Shown here piece by piece: positions 16,426-26,821 of a stretch of DNA of 64,000 nucleotides. This DNA comes from Anaerosalibacter sp. Marseille-P3206 (GTDB lineage Bacteria > Bacillota > Clostridia > Tissierellales > Sporanaerobacteraceae). Each line of letters starts with the position of its first letter. The stretch's first letter is position 1. Below the pieces are notes generated by a model, which ran no database searches, was not told the DNA's origin, and worked only from the letters and a program-made list of their open reading frames with translations. The position numbers and the translations under genes are program-made. The stretch is taken from NCBI RefSeq assembly GCF_900155565.1, contig NZ_FUHM01000002.1, positions 806,001 to 870,000 of the forward strand, written 5' to 3'.

Positions 16426-16446
16426 ATGGTTGCCTATGGTTTTTTT
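16413..16446 (+). terminator. Intrinsic terminator of the attenuator
   Basis: AAAAACCATAGG (16413-16424) pairs with CCTATGGTTTTT (16433-16444) around an 8-base loop and runs into a U-tract. It lies 27 bases after the leader ORF stop and about 150 bases before the exporter start. Confidence 0.8.
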
Positions 16447-16525
16447 ATGCGCATTAATAATGCCTAGATTTATACTCTTATACAGTCTTTTTGTATATAT
16501 CAGGTTTTTATTTTATTGCACGTTG

Positions 16526-16569
16526 TAGCCATGGGTATACTGACTTATTAGTCTAATAGCCCATGGCTA
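16526..16569 (+). promoter_or_regulatory. Second leader hairpin, possible terminator
   Basis: TAGCCATGGG (16526-16535) pairs perfectly with CCCATGGCTA (16560-16569). The loop contains a further GACT/AGTC pairing, and TTTTG follows. It ends 11 bases before the Shine-Dalgarno of the exporter gene. It may act as a second terminator or affect translation initiation. Confidence 0.5.
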
Positions 16570-16592
16570 TTTTGTTTGACAGGAGGGATATT

Positions 16593-18398
16593 GTGAAAGG
16601 ACTAAAATCGATTTTTAAATTTATGAAAGGAAACAAACACATTTATGTTCTAAGTATTGTATCTATTATTTTGGCAACATTCTTTACAATACTAGGACCA
16701 CTATTAATAAGACTTACTATTGACTCTATCATTGGTAATGAAACTATTAATAAAGAAATACTTTTGAAACTAGTAGATTTTCTTGGAGGAAAAGAATATC
16801 TAAAAAGTAACATTTGGATAATAGGATTAATACTTATAGGTTTGACAGCTTTAAGAGGACTATTTTTATATTTGAAAAATACTCTTTCTAGCAAAGCTTC
16901 AGAAAATACTGCAAAAACTATAAGAGAAGAAATGTATGATCATATACAAAGACTTCCTTATGAATACCATGTAAATGCAGATACTGGGGATTTAATTCAA
17001 AGATGTAGTTCAGATGTAGAAACTATAAGGCGTTTCTTAGCAGTTCAACTAGTAGAAATAGGTGGTTCTATTTTTACTTTGGCATTTATATCCTATGTCA
17101 TGTTTAACTTAAATGTTAAACTTGCATTAGTATCTATGGCTGCTGTACCAATTATATTTATATTTGCCTTTGTATTCTTCTCAAAAATACAAAAAGTATT
17201 TCTTGAAACTGATGAGGCAGAGGCAGAATTATCTACAGTATTACAAGAAAACTTAACTGGTATTAGAGTTGTAAAAGCCTTTGCAAGACAAAATTTTGAA
17301 ATCGCAAAATTTAGTGAAAAAAATGAAAAGTTCAAATATTATATATGCAAAATAACTAGACTAATGGCTTGGTATTGGTCAATATCTGACCTTATTTGTA
17401 TGTTGCAAATAGGAGCTGTAGTTATAGTAGGTAGTATGTGGGCAGCTAATGGAGAGCTATCTTTAGGTACATTGGTTGTATTTATTACCTATGAAGGTAT
17501 GCTACTGTGGCCTGTTAGGCAAATGGGAAGGATACTTACAGATATGGGAAAATCAATAGTTTCTGTAAATCGTATTGAAGAAATACTTAATGAGCCTATA
17601 GAAATTGCAGAAGAAAACTTCCAAAAACCTAATATAGATGGAAATGTTAGTTTTGAGGATGTTTACTTTGAATATGAAAAGGGAAAACCTGTGTTAAAGG
17701 GAGTCTCCTTTGATGTAAAGAAAGGAGAAACTATAGCTATACTTGGACCTACTGGTTCTGGTAAGAGTTCATTGGTACATCTTCTTCCAAGACTATATGA
17801 ATACAATATGGGTTCTATAAAAATTGATGGTATAGAACTGAAAAACATTGATAAAAAATGGGTTAGAAAAAATATAGGATTAGTTCTTCAAGAACCTTTT
17901 CTGTTTGCTAAAACAGTTAAGGATAATATAAAGATTGCAAATTCTAAACTTGAAGATAGAAAAGTATATGAAGCAGCAAAGATAGCTAGTATACACGAAG
18001 ATATTGTATCTTTCGACAAGGGGTATGACACTCCTGTAGGAGAAAGGGGAGTTTCTCTTTCTGGAGGTCAAAAACAACGTATAGCTATTGCAAGAACTAT
18101 AATCAACGAATGTCCTATAATTGTTTTTGATGATTCCCTAAGTGCAGTAGATACAGAAACAGATATTGCTATTAGAGAAGCACTGAATAAAAGGAAAAAT
18201 AAATCCACAACTTTTATTATCTCCCATAGGATATCTACAGTAATGGAAGCAGATGAAATCATAGTAATAGACAAAGGTAAAATCGTTCAAAAGGGAACTC
18301 ATGAAAGCTTAATAAAACAAGATGGTCTATATAAAAGAGTGTATAATATTCAAAACTCAATTGACCAAAATGTTGAAAAAGTAAATATAAGAGGATAA
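16593..18398 (+). CDS. ABC exporter half-transporter, BmrC-like (degenerate Walker B)
   Basis: 601 residues starting at GTG 16593, chosen because AGGAGGG is six bases upstream; an in-frame ATG at 16563 lies inside a hairpin and has no ribosome site. Six membrane helices (residues ~15-310) precede an NBD with Walker A GPTGSGKSS, an intact LSGGQKQR signature and Walker B IIVFDDSLSAVD, where Asp replaces the catalytic Glu. Together with the next gene this gives one catalytic and one degenerate site. This asymmetry is known for heterodimeric multidrug exporters such as BmrC/BmrD and LmrC/LmrD. It likely exports drugs or amphiphilic compounds. Expression appears controlled by the upstream attenuator. 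Confidence 0.88.
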   Translation: MKGLKSIFKFMKGNKHIYVLSIVSIILATFFTILGPLLIRLTIDSIIGNETINKEILLKLVDFLGGKEYLKSNIWIIGLILIGLTALRGLFLYLKNTLSSKASENTAKTIREEMYDHIQRLPYEYHVNADTGDLIQRCSSDVETIRRFLAVQLVEIGGSIFTLAFISYVMFNLNVKLALVSMAAVPIIFIFAFVFFSKIQKVFLETDEAEAELSTVLQENLTGIRVVKAFARQNFEIAKFSEKNEKFKYYICKITRLMAWYWSISDLICMLQIGAVVIVGSMWAANGELSLGTLVVFITYEGMLLWPVRQMGRILTDMGKSIVSVNRIEEILNEPIEIAEENFQKPNIDGNVSFEDVYFEYEKGKPVLKGVSFDVKKGETIAILGPTGSGKSSLVHLLPRLYEYNMGSIKIDGIELKNIDKKWVRKNIGLVLQEPFLFAKTVKDNIKIANSKLEDRKVYEAAKIASIHEDIVSFDKGYDTPVGERGVSLSGGQKQRIAIARTIINECPIIVFDDSLSAVDTETDIAIREALNKRKNKSTTFIISHRISTVMEADEIIVIDKGKIVQKGTHESLIKQDGLYKRVYNIQNSIDQNVEKVNIRG

Positions 18399-18410
18399 GA
18401 GGTGGTATTG

Positions 18411-20234
18411 ATGGATGAAATGAAAGAAGAAATAGTTAATGAAAAAATTAACTTTTCATTTTGGAAAAACTTTTTAATATATGCTAAGCCTTATAAAAAA
18501 AGCTTTATTTTCTTAGCTATTGTTAATGCTGGAGTAGGTATAATTGATGCTCTATTTCCACTTCTAAATGGTAAAGCCATAGATGATTTTGTAGTCAATG
18601 GAACTACCGCTGGTTTGGGGAAATTTGCAACAATATATATATCACTAGTATTGATTCAAGTAGTAAATGTATGGTTTTTCATAACTACTGCAGGTAAAAT
18701 TGAAGCAAATATAGCTTATGATATAAGAAAGATTGCATTTGAAAAACTACAAGTACTTTCCCTGTCTTACTATGACAATAAAGCTGTTGGTTGGTTAATG
18801 GCTAGAATGACTTCTGATATCAATAGGCTTAGTGAGACAATATCTTGGGGGCTTATTGACTTTGTTTGGGGATTTACAATGATGATATGTATTGTAGTTA
18901 TAATGTTTTCATTGAATGTAAAACTAGCCCTTATCACTCTTGCTGTAATTCCTCCATTGGCCATAATAAGTGTCTATTTCCAAGAAAAAATACTTGTAGC
19001 CTATAGGAAAGTAAGAGCGATTAATTCAAGAATTACAGGCGCTTTCAATGAAGATATCTCTGGCGCAAAAACTACTAAGACATTAGTTAGAGAAGATGAA
19101 AACTTACAAGAATTTACTAAATTAACTAGTGAAATGAAAGAAAGTTCTGTAAAGGCTGTAACAATATCCTCCATATATTTACCAATAGTATTGCTATTAG
19201 GTAGTATAGGTACTGCTCTTGCACTTAATTTTGGCGGTAAAGGTGTTGCTCTAAATATAATAAGCTACGGAGTATTGGTATCCTTTATTAACTATACTAT
19301 ACAATTCTTTGAACCTGTAAGGCAAATGGCTGCAATATTTGCAGAATTGCAATCAGCACAAGCTTCAGCAGAAAGAGTCTTTTCTCTAATTAACGAAGAT
19401 TTAGAAATAGAAGACAATATAAAAGTAACAAATAAGTATGGAGACTTTTTCAATCCTAAAAGAGAAGCTTGGCCTGAAATAAAAGGAGAAATAGAATTTA
19501 AGAATGTTTCATTTTCATATAATACTGGAGAAGAAATATTAAATGACTTCAATCTACATGTAAAACCAGGAGAAACTATTGCCCTTGTAGGTGAAACTGG
19601 ATCAGGAAAAAGTACCATAGTTAATCTTCTCTGTAGATTCTATGAACCAACAGAGGGAGAAATATTATTTGATGGTGTTGACTATAGAGAAAGACCTCAA
19701 ATATGGCTTCATGAAAATTTAGGATATGTTCTCCAATCTCCACATCTTTTCAGTGGAACTATAAAGGATAATATAATGTATGGAGATCTAAATGCTAGTG
19801 AGCTAGATATAATAAGAGCGAGCAAACTTGTTAATGCTCATGATTTCATAATGGAACTAGATAAGGAATATGATACTGAAGTTGGTGAAGGAGGAAATCT
19901 CCTTTCTACTGGACAAAAACAGCTTATATCCTTTGCTAGGGCAGTTTTAAGAAATCCAAAAATATTTGTATTAGATGAGGCAACTTCATCTATAGACACT
20001 GAAACAGAAAAGATAATTCAAGACACTATCCAAAAAGTATTGAAGGGAAGAACTAGTTTCATAATAGCCCACAGGCTTTCTACTATAGTAAATGCTGATA
20101 GAATACTGGTAATCAAGAAAGGCAAGGTAATTGAATCTGGAAACCACAGAGAATTAATGTCTAAGAAAGGTTACTATTATAGACTATATACAAATCAATT
20201 TGTAGAAGAACAAAGCAAAGTAATATTAAACTAA
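18411..20234 (+). CDS. ABC exporter half-transporter, BmrD-like (catalytic Walker B)
   Basis: 607 residues from ATG 18411, with GAGGTGG five bases upstream; the in-frame GTG at 18402 overlaps that site. Six N-terminal helices are followed by an NBD with Walker A GETGSGKST, a modified signature LLSTGQKQ in place of LSGGQ, and canonical Walker B IFVLDEATSSID. It pairs with the upstream subunit, whose intact LSGGQ completes the active site formed by this subunit's Walker motifs. A 12-base gap and the shared strand show an operon. A strong hairpin follows the stop codon. Confidence 0.88.
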   Translation: MDEMKEEIVNEKINFSFWKNFLIYAKPYKKSFIFLAIVNAGVGIIDALFPLLNGKAIDDFVVNGTTAGLGKFATIYISLVLIQVVNVWFFITTAGKIEANIAYDIRKIAFEKLQVLSLSYYDNKAVGWLMARMTSDINRLSETISWGLIDFVWGFTMMICIVVIMFSLNVKLALITLAVIPPLAIISVYFQEKILVAYRKVRAINSRITGAFNEDISGAKTTKTLVREDENLQEFTKLTSEMKESSVKAVTISSIYLPIVLLLGSIGTALALNFGGKGVALNIISYGVLVSFINYTIQFFEPVRQMAAIFAELQSAQASAERVFSLINEDLEIEDNIKVTNKYGDFFNPKREAWPEIKGEIEFKNVSFSYNTGEEILNDFNLHVKPGETIALVGETGSGKSTIVNLLCRFYEPTEGEILFDGVDYRERPQIWLHENLGYVLQSPHLFSGTIKDNIMYGDLNASELDIIRASKLVNAHDFIMELDKEYDTEVGEGGNLLSTGQKQLISFARAVLRNPKIFVLDEATSSIDTETEKIIQDTIQKVLKGRTSFIIAHRLSTIVNADRILVIKKGKVIESGNHRELMSKKGYYYRLYTNQFVEEQSKVILN

Positions 20235-20235
20235 A

Positions 20236-20266
20236 ATAAAAGCACCTTAATAGGTGCTTTTATTTA
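20236..20266. terminator. Bidirectional terminator
   Basis: TAAAAGCACCT and AGGTGCTTTTA pair around TAAT with A- and T-rich flanks on both sides. It closes the exporter operon on the plus strand. It overlaps the end of the converging PAP2 gene on the minus strand. Confidence 0.8.
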
Positions 20267-20886
20267 TATTGATAATTTTTATTGTATAAATAAATAATGA
20301 AAAGAAAAAATAAAAATCCCATTATATATCCACTTAAGACATCTGAAAACCAATGAACTCCTAAATACATTCTACTATACCCTATAAGGCCTATGATAAT
20401 AAAATTTCCTAACCAAATTAGTATTTTTTTGCTCTTATCTTTGATATTTTTAGTAAATAAATAGGTCATAGTTGTATAAAAACACATTGATATCATAGAA
20501 TGACCGCTTGGAAAACTATACCCACCTTGTTTAATTAAAAAGTAATTTATAGGCCTTGTTCTTGTTACAATATGCTTTAAGGTTGTATTTAATAAAGAAC
20601 AACCCACCGTGGAAAGTATAAGTGGAACTATATTTTCTCTATGTCTATATCGAATAGAAAAAATAAGAATAGCTAATCCTGCTATTATGAGAAAATATGT
20701 AGAACCAAAAAAGGTTACAGCTTTCATGAATGTAGTTTTCATAGGAGTAATGTTTTTATGTATGCTTTCCATTACTGCTTCATCTATCCAAATACCACTT
20801 TCTTTATTTTTAGCTAAAAATGCAAATATGAGAAAAATAATCAATAGTAAAAACACTATAAATAATGTTCTTTTTTTCCCTTTCAT
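20260..20886 (-). CDS. PAP2 family phosphatase (membrane)
   Basis: 208 residues with about six hydrophobic segments. The three PAP2 motifs are present: KHIVTRTRP (K-x6-R-P), PSGHS and SRMYLGVHWFSDV (S-R-x5-H-x3-D). The N-terminus, MKGKKRTLFIVFLLLIIFLI, is a signal anchor. Such enzymes dephosphorylate undecaprenyl pyrophosphate or phosphatidic-acid-type lipids at the outer face of the membrane; UppP activity would influence bacitracin sensitivity, but the substrate is not determined by the sequence. It converges on the exporter operon and lies downstream of lpdA. Confidence 0.88.
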   Translation of the reverse strand: MKGKKRTLFIVFLLLIIFLIFAFLAKNKESGIWIDEAVMESIHKNITPMKTTFMKAVTFFGSTYFLIIAGLAILIFSIRYRHRENIVPLILSTVGCSLLNTTLKHIVTRTRPINYFLIKQGGYSFPSGHSMISMCFYTTMTYLFTKNIKDKSKKILIWLGNFIIIGLIGYSRMYLGVHWFSDVLSGYIMGFLFFLFIIYLYNKNYQYK

Positions 20887-20910
20887 TTGTTCCTTCTCCT
20901 TTTATATAAA

Positions 20911-20949
20911 AATATAGGATAAATAGTTATATACTATCTATCCTATATT
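20911..20949 (-). terminator. Terminator after lpdA
   Basis: AATATAGGATA and TATCCTATATT pair, with a second inner stem ATAGT/ACTAT. On the minus strand the stem is followed by TTTTATATAAAA, closing the glycine cleavage operon. Confidence 0.7.
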
Positions 20950-20967
20950 GATTATACCATATTTATA

Positions 20968-22392
20968 TTATCTTCTCTTCCTAGGCTTAGCCATATGAAT
21001 AGCTTGATCATTCAATCCTAATGTTGCTTCTGCAAAGGCTTCACTAAGTGTAGGATGAGCATGAATAGTTTTCGCTATATGTTCAACATTTAACTCATTG
21101 GCAATTGCCAATGCTCCTTCATGAATCAAATCATTAGCATGAGGTCCAATGATGTGAACACCTATTATCTTGTTGTTCTCATCAGCTAATACCTTTATAA
21201 ATCCATCAGTTTCTCCTAGAGTTAATGCCTTTCCATTAGCCCCAAATAAGAATTTACTAGATTTAAACTCAATACCTTTTTCCTTAGCTTCTTCTTCAGT
21301 AAGACCAACGTGAGCTACTTCTGGAAGACAGAATACACAGTTTGGATATACATCTAAATTGATCTCTGGCTTAATTCCCATAAGTTTTTCCATTACATAT
21401 ACACCTTGACTAGAAGCCACATGAGCAAGTTGAATTCCTACATCATTCACATCTCCAATAGCATATATCCCTTCAACATTGGTTTCAAAGTCATCATTTA
21501 CATGAATTCCCTTATGAGTATATTCTATGCCTACTCCATCTAGATTTAATCCTTCAACTACAGCTCCTCTTCCTGAAGCTATTAGAACCTTATCTCCTAC
21601 TACTTCCACTTCTTTATCTTTTGTCTTATATTTGGCAACAACTCTTAGTTTGTCCCCTTCTTTGATTATTTCCTTTGCCCTAATATCCATATATACATCT
21701 ATACCTTGTCTCTTTAGATAAGGCGTAATTCTCTTTCGAACTTCCATATCTGCATTTTTTAACATCCTTGATGCAAGTAATATTACATTAGAACCTAATC
21801 CATTGTATATACTTGCAAACTCAACACCTATAACTCCTGCACCTACAACAATTAATGTTTCAGGTATTTCTTCCATATCAAGTAAATCATCACTTGTAAT
21901 AACTCCTTCTAAATCAACACCCTTTGTTTCTGTCATTGTAGGTTCCGAACCAGTAGCTATAACAATATTGTCAACAGATATTTCTCTTTCTTCACCATTG
22001 TCACATTGAACCATTATAGTGTTCTTGTCTTTTATAGAAGCCTTTCCACTTATGAGTTCTATATTGTCATAGGATTTAATAAGACTTTCAATGCCACCCT
22101 TTAGTTGATTTACTACTTTGTTCTTTCTTTCCTGTAGAGCCTTGCCATCTAAATGAAAACCATCTACAGTTATTCCAAACTCTTCACTGTTTTTAATAGT
22201 TGACATTATTTCAGCATTTCTAAAATATGTTTTAGTAGGGATACAGCCTCTATTGAGACATGTTCCCCCTATTCCTTGCTTACCACTTTCAATCAGATAA
22301 ATATTTGCTCCTAATTGTGCTCCTCTAATAGCTGCTACATATCCTCCAGGTCCAGCTCCTATTACTGCTATATTCTTAACCAAAGTAAACAC
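20968..22392 (-). CDS. lpdA: Dihydrolipoyl dehydrogenase (glycine cleavage L-protein)
   Basis: 474 residues. FAD-binding motif AVIGAGPGGYVAA, redox-active disulphide Cys45/Cys50 in GGTCLNRGCIPTK, NAD motif VVGAGVIGVEFA, and catalytic His in the C-terminal HAHPTLSEA dyad region. It reoxidises the dihydrolipoyl arm of GcvH with NAD. The gene directly follows gcvPB (the GTG at 22392 abuts the gcvPB stop). An in-frame TTG nine bases in (MVKNIAVIG) has GTAGGTG better spaced upstream and may be the true start. Being last in the gcv operon, it is probably dedicated to glycine cleavage. Confidence 0.93.
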   Translation of the reverse strand: MFTLVKNIAVIGAGPGGYVAAIRGAQLGANIYLIESGKQGIGGTCLNRGCIPTKTYFRNAEIMSTIKNSEEFGITVDGFHLDGKALQERKNKVVNQLKGGIESLIKSYDNIELISGKASIKDKNTIMVQCDNGEEREISVDNIVIATGSEPTMTETKGVDLEGVITSDDLLDMEEIPETLIVVGAGVIGVEFASIYNGLGSNVILLASRMLKNADMEVRKRITPYLKRQGIDVYMDIRAKEIIKEGDKLRVVAKYKTKDKEVEVVGDKVLIASGRGAVVEGLNLDGVGIEYTHKGIHVNDDFETNVEGIYAIGDVNDVGIQLAHVASSQGVYVMEKLMGIKPEINLDVYPNCVFCLPEVAHVGLTEEEAKEKGIEFKSSKFLFGANGKALTLGETDGFIKVLADENNKIIGVHIIGPHANDLIHEGALAIANELNVEHIAKTIHAHPTLSEAFAEATLGLNDQAIHMAKPRKRR

Positions 22393-23847
22393 CTACCCTT
22401 CGTATTTAAGTATTGGATTCCTTGCTGCTCTCGTTTCATCTATTCTCCTTACTGGAGTATTGAGAGGTGCTTCTTTTAGTTTTTCTGGATTTTCTTTAGC
22501 TTCATTTGCTATTTCCTTCATCGCCTTTACAAATTCGTCTAATGTTTCTACACTTTCTGACTCTGTTGGCTCTATCATAATAGCTTCATGAACAATAAGT
22601 GGGAAATAAACTGTTGGTGGATGGAAACCAAAATCAAGAAGTCTTTTTGCTACATCTAATGTAGCCACTTCTAATGTTTCTTCCTTAATACCACCTAGTA
22701 CAAATTCATGTTTACATACCCTATCTATTGGAAGATTGTAATCATCCTTTAAGCTAGCTGCTAGGTAGTTAGCATTTAACACAGCCATTTCACTAGCCTT
22801 TTTAAGCCCATCACTACCCATAGATAGTATATATGAATAAGCTTTAACTAATACACCAAAATGTCCATAGAAATCTTTAACTTTTCCTATAGTATTAGGT
22901 CTATTGTATTCAAGATGATATTTATCTCCATCTTTCTCAACTACAGGTACTGGTAGGAATTCTACTAGTTCCTTCTTTACTCCTACTGGTCCACTTCCTG
23001 GTCCTCCGCCACCATGTGGAGTTGAAAAAGTCTTGTGTAAGTTCAAGTGAACTACGTCAAATCCCATATCTCCTGGTCTTGTTATGCCCATGATAGCATT
23101 TGCATTTGCACCATCATAGTATAGTAACCCACCACAATCATGGATAAGTTCAGCTATTTTCTTTATATCTTTTTCAAATAAGCCTAATGTGTTTGGATTT
23201 GTAAGCATTAGACCTGCAATTTCATCACTTAAAACTTCTTTTAAACTATCAATATCTACTAATCCATCTTTATTTGATTTTACTTCTACTACATCAAATC
23301 CTGCCATTACTGCACTAGCTGGGTTTGTACCATGAGCAGAATCTGGTACTATTATTTTAGTACGTTTAGTATCTCCTCTTTTCTCATGGTATGCCTTAAT
23401 AATCATCATACCTGTAAGCTCTCCATGAGCACCAGCAGCTGGTTGAAGAGTTACTCTCTCCATTCCAGTGATTTCACATAGAGACTTTTCCAAATTATAC
23501 ATTAACTTTAATGCACCTTGTACTGTCTCTTCTGGTTGATATGGATGGATATCTGTAAATCCTTCAAGTTTTGCCATATCTTCATTGATCTTAGGATTAT
23601 ATTTCATTGTACAAGAGCCTAATGGATAAAATCCTGTATCTAATCCATAGTTTTTATTTGAAAGATTTGTATAATGTCTAATGATATCTACTTCGCTTAC
23701 TTCTGGAAAATTAAGCTCTTCTTCTCTCAAATAGTCAGTTGGAATGAATTCACTAATGTCAGTTTCTTCAACATCAAGTTCTGGTAGTTTATATCCAACT
23801 CTACCTGGTACTGATAGTTCAAAAACTAACTTATCATACTTTTTCAT
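22393..23847 (-). CDS. gcvPB: Glycine dehydrogenase (decarboxylating) subunit 2
   Basis: 484 residues, the C-terminal half of P-protein as in Firmicutes with split gcvP. The pyridoxal-phosphate lysine is Lys272 in [26 protein letters not shown] and [11 protein letters not shown] are other conserved blocks. With GcvPA it decarboxylates glycine and passes the aminomethyl group to lipoyl-GcvH. The ATG overlaps the gcvPA stop by four bases (ATGA), giving coupled synthesis. GGAGGGG lies upstream. Confidence 0.95.
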   Translation of the reverse strand: MKKYDKLVFELSVPGRVGYKLPELDVEETDISEFIPTDYLREEELNFPEVSEVDIIRHYTNLSNKNYGLDTGFYPLGSCTMKYNPKINEDMAKLEGFTDIHPYQPEETVQGALKLMYNLEKSLCEITGMERVTLQPAAGAHGELTGMMIIKAYHEKRGDTKRTKIIVPDSAHGTNPASAVMAGFDVVEVKSNKDGLVDIDSLKEVLSDEIAGLMLTNPNTLGLFEKDIKKIAELIHDCGGLLYYDGANANAIMGITRPGDMGFDVVHLNLHKTFSTPHGGGGPGSGPVGVKKELVEFLPVPVVEKDGDKYHLEYNRPNTIGKVKDFYGHFGVLVKAYSYILSMGSDGLKKASEMAVLNANYLAASLKDDYNLPIDRVCKHEFVLGGIKEETLEVATLDVAKRLLDFGFHPPTVYFPLIVHEAIMIEPTESESVETLDEFVKAMKEIANEAKENPEKLKEAPLNTPVRRIDETRAARNPILKYEG

Positions 23848-25190
23848 TTTATCCCCTCCAATACATTTACTAATTTATCGATTTCTTCTTTGGTTCTCTT
23901 TTCTGTAACACAGTAAAGAATACCATCTTTATATTGGGGATAATATGTGTCTAATAGGAATCCTCCTATTATATTGTCTTTAAGCAATTCATCTTTGATT
24001 TTATCTCCTCTTATATCACTAGTTACTGCAAATTCTTTGAAGAAAGGTTTATCAAACAATGGTTTATATTTGCCAGTATTTATCATACTATTGTATGCAT
24101 AATGAGCCTTTAATGCACTTTGAGTTGCTACTTCCTTCAAGCCATTCTTACCCATAGCTACCATATATACAGCACTAGCTAAAGTATTAAGTCCTTGGTT
24201 AGAACAAATATTTGATGTTGCCTTTTCTCTTCTTATATGTTGTTCTCTAGCTTGAAGAGTAAGTACAAAAGCTCTATTTCCATCTGCATCAACAGATTCT
24301 CCTACAATTCTTCCTGATAGTTTTCTCATATTCTTTTGTGTTGTAGCAATAAATCCTAGATAAGGACCTCCAAAGTTAAGAGGTAATCCAAGAGATTGAC
24401 CTTCTCCTACAACAATATCTGCTCCTAGTTCACCAGGGGATTTTAATATTCCTAATGATATAGGGTCTACACTTACTACTAACATAGTCTTTTTATTACT
24501 ATGAGTAATCTCTTCAACAGACTTAACATCTTCGATTATTCCAAAGAAATTTGGATTTTGAACTATTACTGCTGCTGTATTCTTTCCTATGTTTTTTTCT
24601 AGTTCTTCTAAATTTGTAACTCCATCAGTTTCATCTATTTCAATCACTTTTAAACCTTGAACATGAGCATAAGTTTTAAGCACTCTTCTTGAATCTGGAT
24701 GTACAGTTTTAGAAACTACTATTTCATCTTTTCTAGTAATATTAGTAGCCATAATAGCTGCTTCTCCTAAACCTGAACCAACATCATATAGTGAAGCATT
24801 TGAAACATCCATACCTGTCAAATTTGCTATAAGGGTTTGGTACTCAAATATATATTGAAGTGTCCCTTGACTTATTTCTGCTTGATAAGGTGTATATGAT
24901 GTATAAAATTCACTTCTTGATATAACATGGTTTACCACAGAAGGTATATAGTGGTCATATGCTCCAGCCCCTAAAAAGCAAGTAAGATCATTTGTAGTTT
25001 TGTTTTCTTTTGACAATTTAGTAAGGATGTTTCTTACTTCCAATTCAGACATTGAATTTGGTAAGTTTAGTGCCCTATTTAATTTTACTTCATCTGGAAT
25101 ATCACTAAAAAGGCTTTCTACTGATTCAGCTCCAATAACTTCCAACATCCTCTTTTCATCATCACTTGTATTAGGGATATAAGGATACAT
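23844..25190 (-). CDS. gcvPA: Glycine dehydrogenase (decarboxylating) subunit 1
   Basis: 448 residues from the ATG at 25188-25190 ([16 protein letters not shown]), preferred over an upstream in-frame codon because GAGGAGG lies five bases before it. Conserved elements include [28 protein letters not shown] and NICSNQGLN. It is the partner subunit of GcvPB and lacks the PLP lysine. It begins directly after the gcvH stop, within the operon gcvT-gcvH-gcvPA-gcvPB-lpdA. Confidence 0.95.
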   Translation of the reverse strand: MYPYIPNTSDDEKRMLEVIGAESVESLFSDIPDEVKLNRALNLPNSMSELEVRNILTKLSKENKTTNDLTCFLGAGAYDHYIPSVVNHVISRSEFYTSYTPYQAEISQGTLQYIFEYQTLIANLTGMDVSNASLYDVGSGLGEAAIMATNITRKDEIVVSKTVHPDSRRVLKTYAHVQGLKVIEIDETDGVTNLEELEKNIGKNTAAVIVQNPNFFGIIEDVKSVEEITHSNKKTMLVVSVDPISLGILKSPGELGADIVVGEGQSLGLPLNFGGPYLGFIATTQKNMRKLSGRIVGESVDADGNRAFVLTLQAREQHIRREKATSNICSNQGLNTLASAVYMVAMGKNGLKEVATQSALKAHYAYNSMINTGKYKPLFDKPFFKEFAVTSDIRGDKIKDELLKDNIIGGFLLDTYYPQYKDGILYCVTEKRTKEEIDKLVNVLEGIK

Positions 25191-25191
25191 T

Positions 25192-25575
25192 TTATTCCTC
25201 CTCTGCAAGGTACTTCTCATAATCTTCAGAATTCATTAAATCATCTAATTCACTTGTATCGCTTAATTCAATCTTAATCATCCAGTTTTCATAAGGATCT
25301 TCATTTAATAGATTTGGTTCATCTTCTAATGCTTCGTTTGTTTCTATTACCTTTCCTGAAACTGGCATATATATATCTGCAGCAGCTTTAACAGATTCAA
25401 CAGCTGCAAAAGCATCTTCTTTTTCTAATTCATCATCAATACTAGGTAATTCTACATAAACAATATCTCCTAATTGTGCTTGTGCATAGTCTGCAACTCC
25501 TACAAAAGCTTCTTTTCCATCAACTTTTATCCATTCATGATCCTTTGTGTAAAGTAAACCTTTCATAACTTTCAT
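25192..25575 (-). CDS. gcvH: Glycine cleavage system H protein
   Basis: 127 residues, the normal length. The lipoylated lysine is Lys63 in [15 protein letters not shown]. The DHEWIK start and [12 protein letters not shown] end motifs are typical. It shuttles the methylamine group between P-, T- and L-proteins on its lipoyl arm. AAGGAGG is placed seven to eight bases before the ATG. It lies 31 bases downstream of gcvT. Confidence 0.96.
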   Translation of the reverse strand: MKVMKGLLYTKDHEWIKVDGKEAFVGVADYAQAQLGDIVYVELPSIDDELEKEDAFAAVESVKAAADIYMPVSGKVIETNEALEDEPNLLNEDPYENWMIKIELSDTSELDDLMNSEDYEKYLAEEE

Positions 25576-25606
25576 TAAAATTACCTCCTTAAATTTGTTT
25601 TATTTT

Positions 25607-26695
25607 TTATCTTTGATAAAATCTTTTATTTATTACTTGAGCTTTAACAGGTTTATTTCTTATTATTACATCAAATTCAGTTCCCTTTTTGGAGTAATCT
25701 ATATCTACAAGGGCTGTTCCAATATTCTTCTTTAGTGTTGGAGCGAAATAACCTGTAGCTACATAACCAATTTTGTTTCCATCTTTCTGTACTTCATATC
25801 CTTCTCTTGGGATACCTCTTTCAATAAGTTCAAATCCTACAACCTTTCTTGTAGGGTTTTCGTTTTGTTTTACTAATGCATCTTTTCCTATAAAATCTTC
25901 TTTATTCAATTTTACAAAGAATTTAAATCCACCTTCTATTGGAGAAACATCTTGAGATATTTCATGACCATATAGTGGAAGACCTGCTTCAAATCTTAAA
26001 GTATCTCTACATCCTAATCCTGCTGGCTTAATTCCATATTCTTCACCAGCTTCAAGTATGCTATTCCATACCTTTACAATTCCTTCTTTGGATGTGTATA
26101 TTTCAAATCCATCTTCTCCTGTGTATCCTGTTCTTGATACCAAGCATTTTGTATCTGCTACCATTATATCTTTCTTTAAGTGGAAAAACTTTATTTCAGA
26201 AAGATCTTCATCTGTCAATTTAGATAATATCTTTTCAGCATTAGGTCCTTGAAGAGCTACTTCTCCAACTTCATCAGAAATATTTTCCACTGTAACATTA
26301 AAATCTTTTACTTGATCTTGCATCCATTTAAAATCTTTATCTGTATTTGATGCATTTATTACTAATAAGTATTCTTCTTCACTAATTTTATATACTAACA
26401 AGTCATCAACTACACCACCATCTGGATAGCACATAAATGTATATACTACTTGATTTACTTCTAATACACTGATATCATTTGTTAAAAGATATTGAAGATA
26501 GTCAAGTGCTCCTTTACCTTTTACTGTTACTTCTCCCATATGGGATACATCAAACATGCCTGCTTTTGTTCTTACAGCACCATGTTCAGCTATAATTCCT
26601 TCATATTGTACAGGAAGTAACCATCCTGCGTAATCCACTATCTTACCACCTTGTTTAACATGTTCATCGTATAAGGGGGTTTTCTTTGATACCAT
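25607..26695 (-). CDS. gcvT: Aminomethyltransferase (glycine cleavage T protein)
   Basis: 362 residues. Conserved motifs are [39 protein letters not shown] and [19 protein letters not shown]. It transfers the methylene carbon from aminomethyl-lipoyl-GcvH to tetrahydrofolate, releasing ammonia. It is the first gene of the gcv operon. The 126-base divergent spacer to the aldo/keto reductase is too short for the usual tandem glycine riboswitch and shows none of its features. Confidence 0.95.
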   Translation of the reverse strand: MVSKKTPLYDEHVKQGGKIVDYAGWLLPVQYEGIIAEHGAVRTKAGMFDVSHMGEVTVKGKGALDYLQYLLTNDISVLEVNQVVYTFMCYPDGGVVDDLLVYKISEEEYLLVINASNTDKDFKWMQDQVKDFNVTVENISDEVGEVALQGPNAEKILSKLTDEDLSEIKFFHLKKDIMVADTKCLVSRTGYTGEDGFEIYTSKEGIVKVWNSILEAGEEYGIKPAGLGCRDTLRFEAGLPLYGHEISQDVSPIEGGFKFFVKLNKEDFIGKDALVKQNENPTRKVVGFELIERGIPREGYEVQKDGNKIGYVATGYFAPTLKKNIGTALVDIDYSKKGTEFDVIIRNKPVKAQVINKRFYQR

Positions 26696-26821
26696 TTATA
26701 CCATCTCCTTATCTATTTATATCTTTATATTTTTACCCATATTAGGGTGTTTATAAACAATTTTAATTTTTAAAGGATTTACATTAAAAATGTCGTATAA
26801 TAAAAACAGGAGGTGTTCTTA

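Noticed and set aside
26696-26821. Possible glycine riboswitch ahead of gcvT
   Set aside because: The divergent spacer is about 126 bases and lacks the paired aptamer features; it fits only promoters and ribosome sites.
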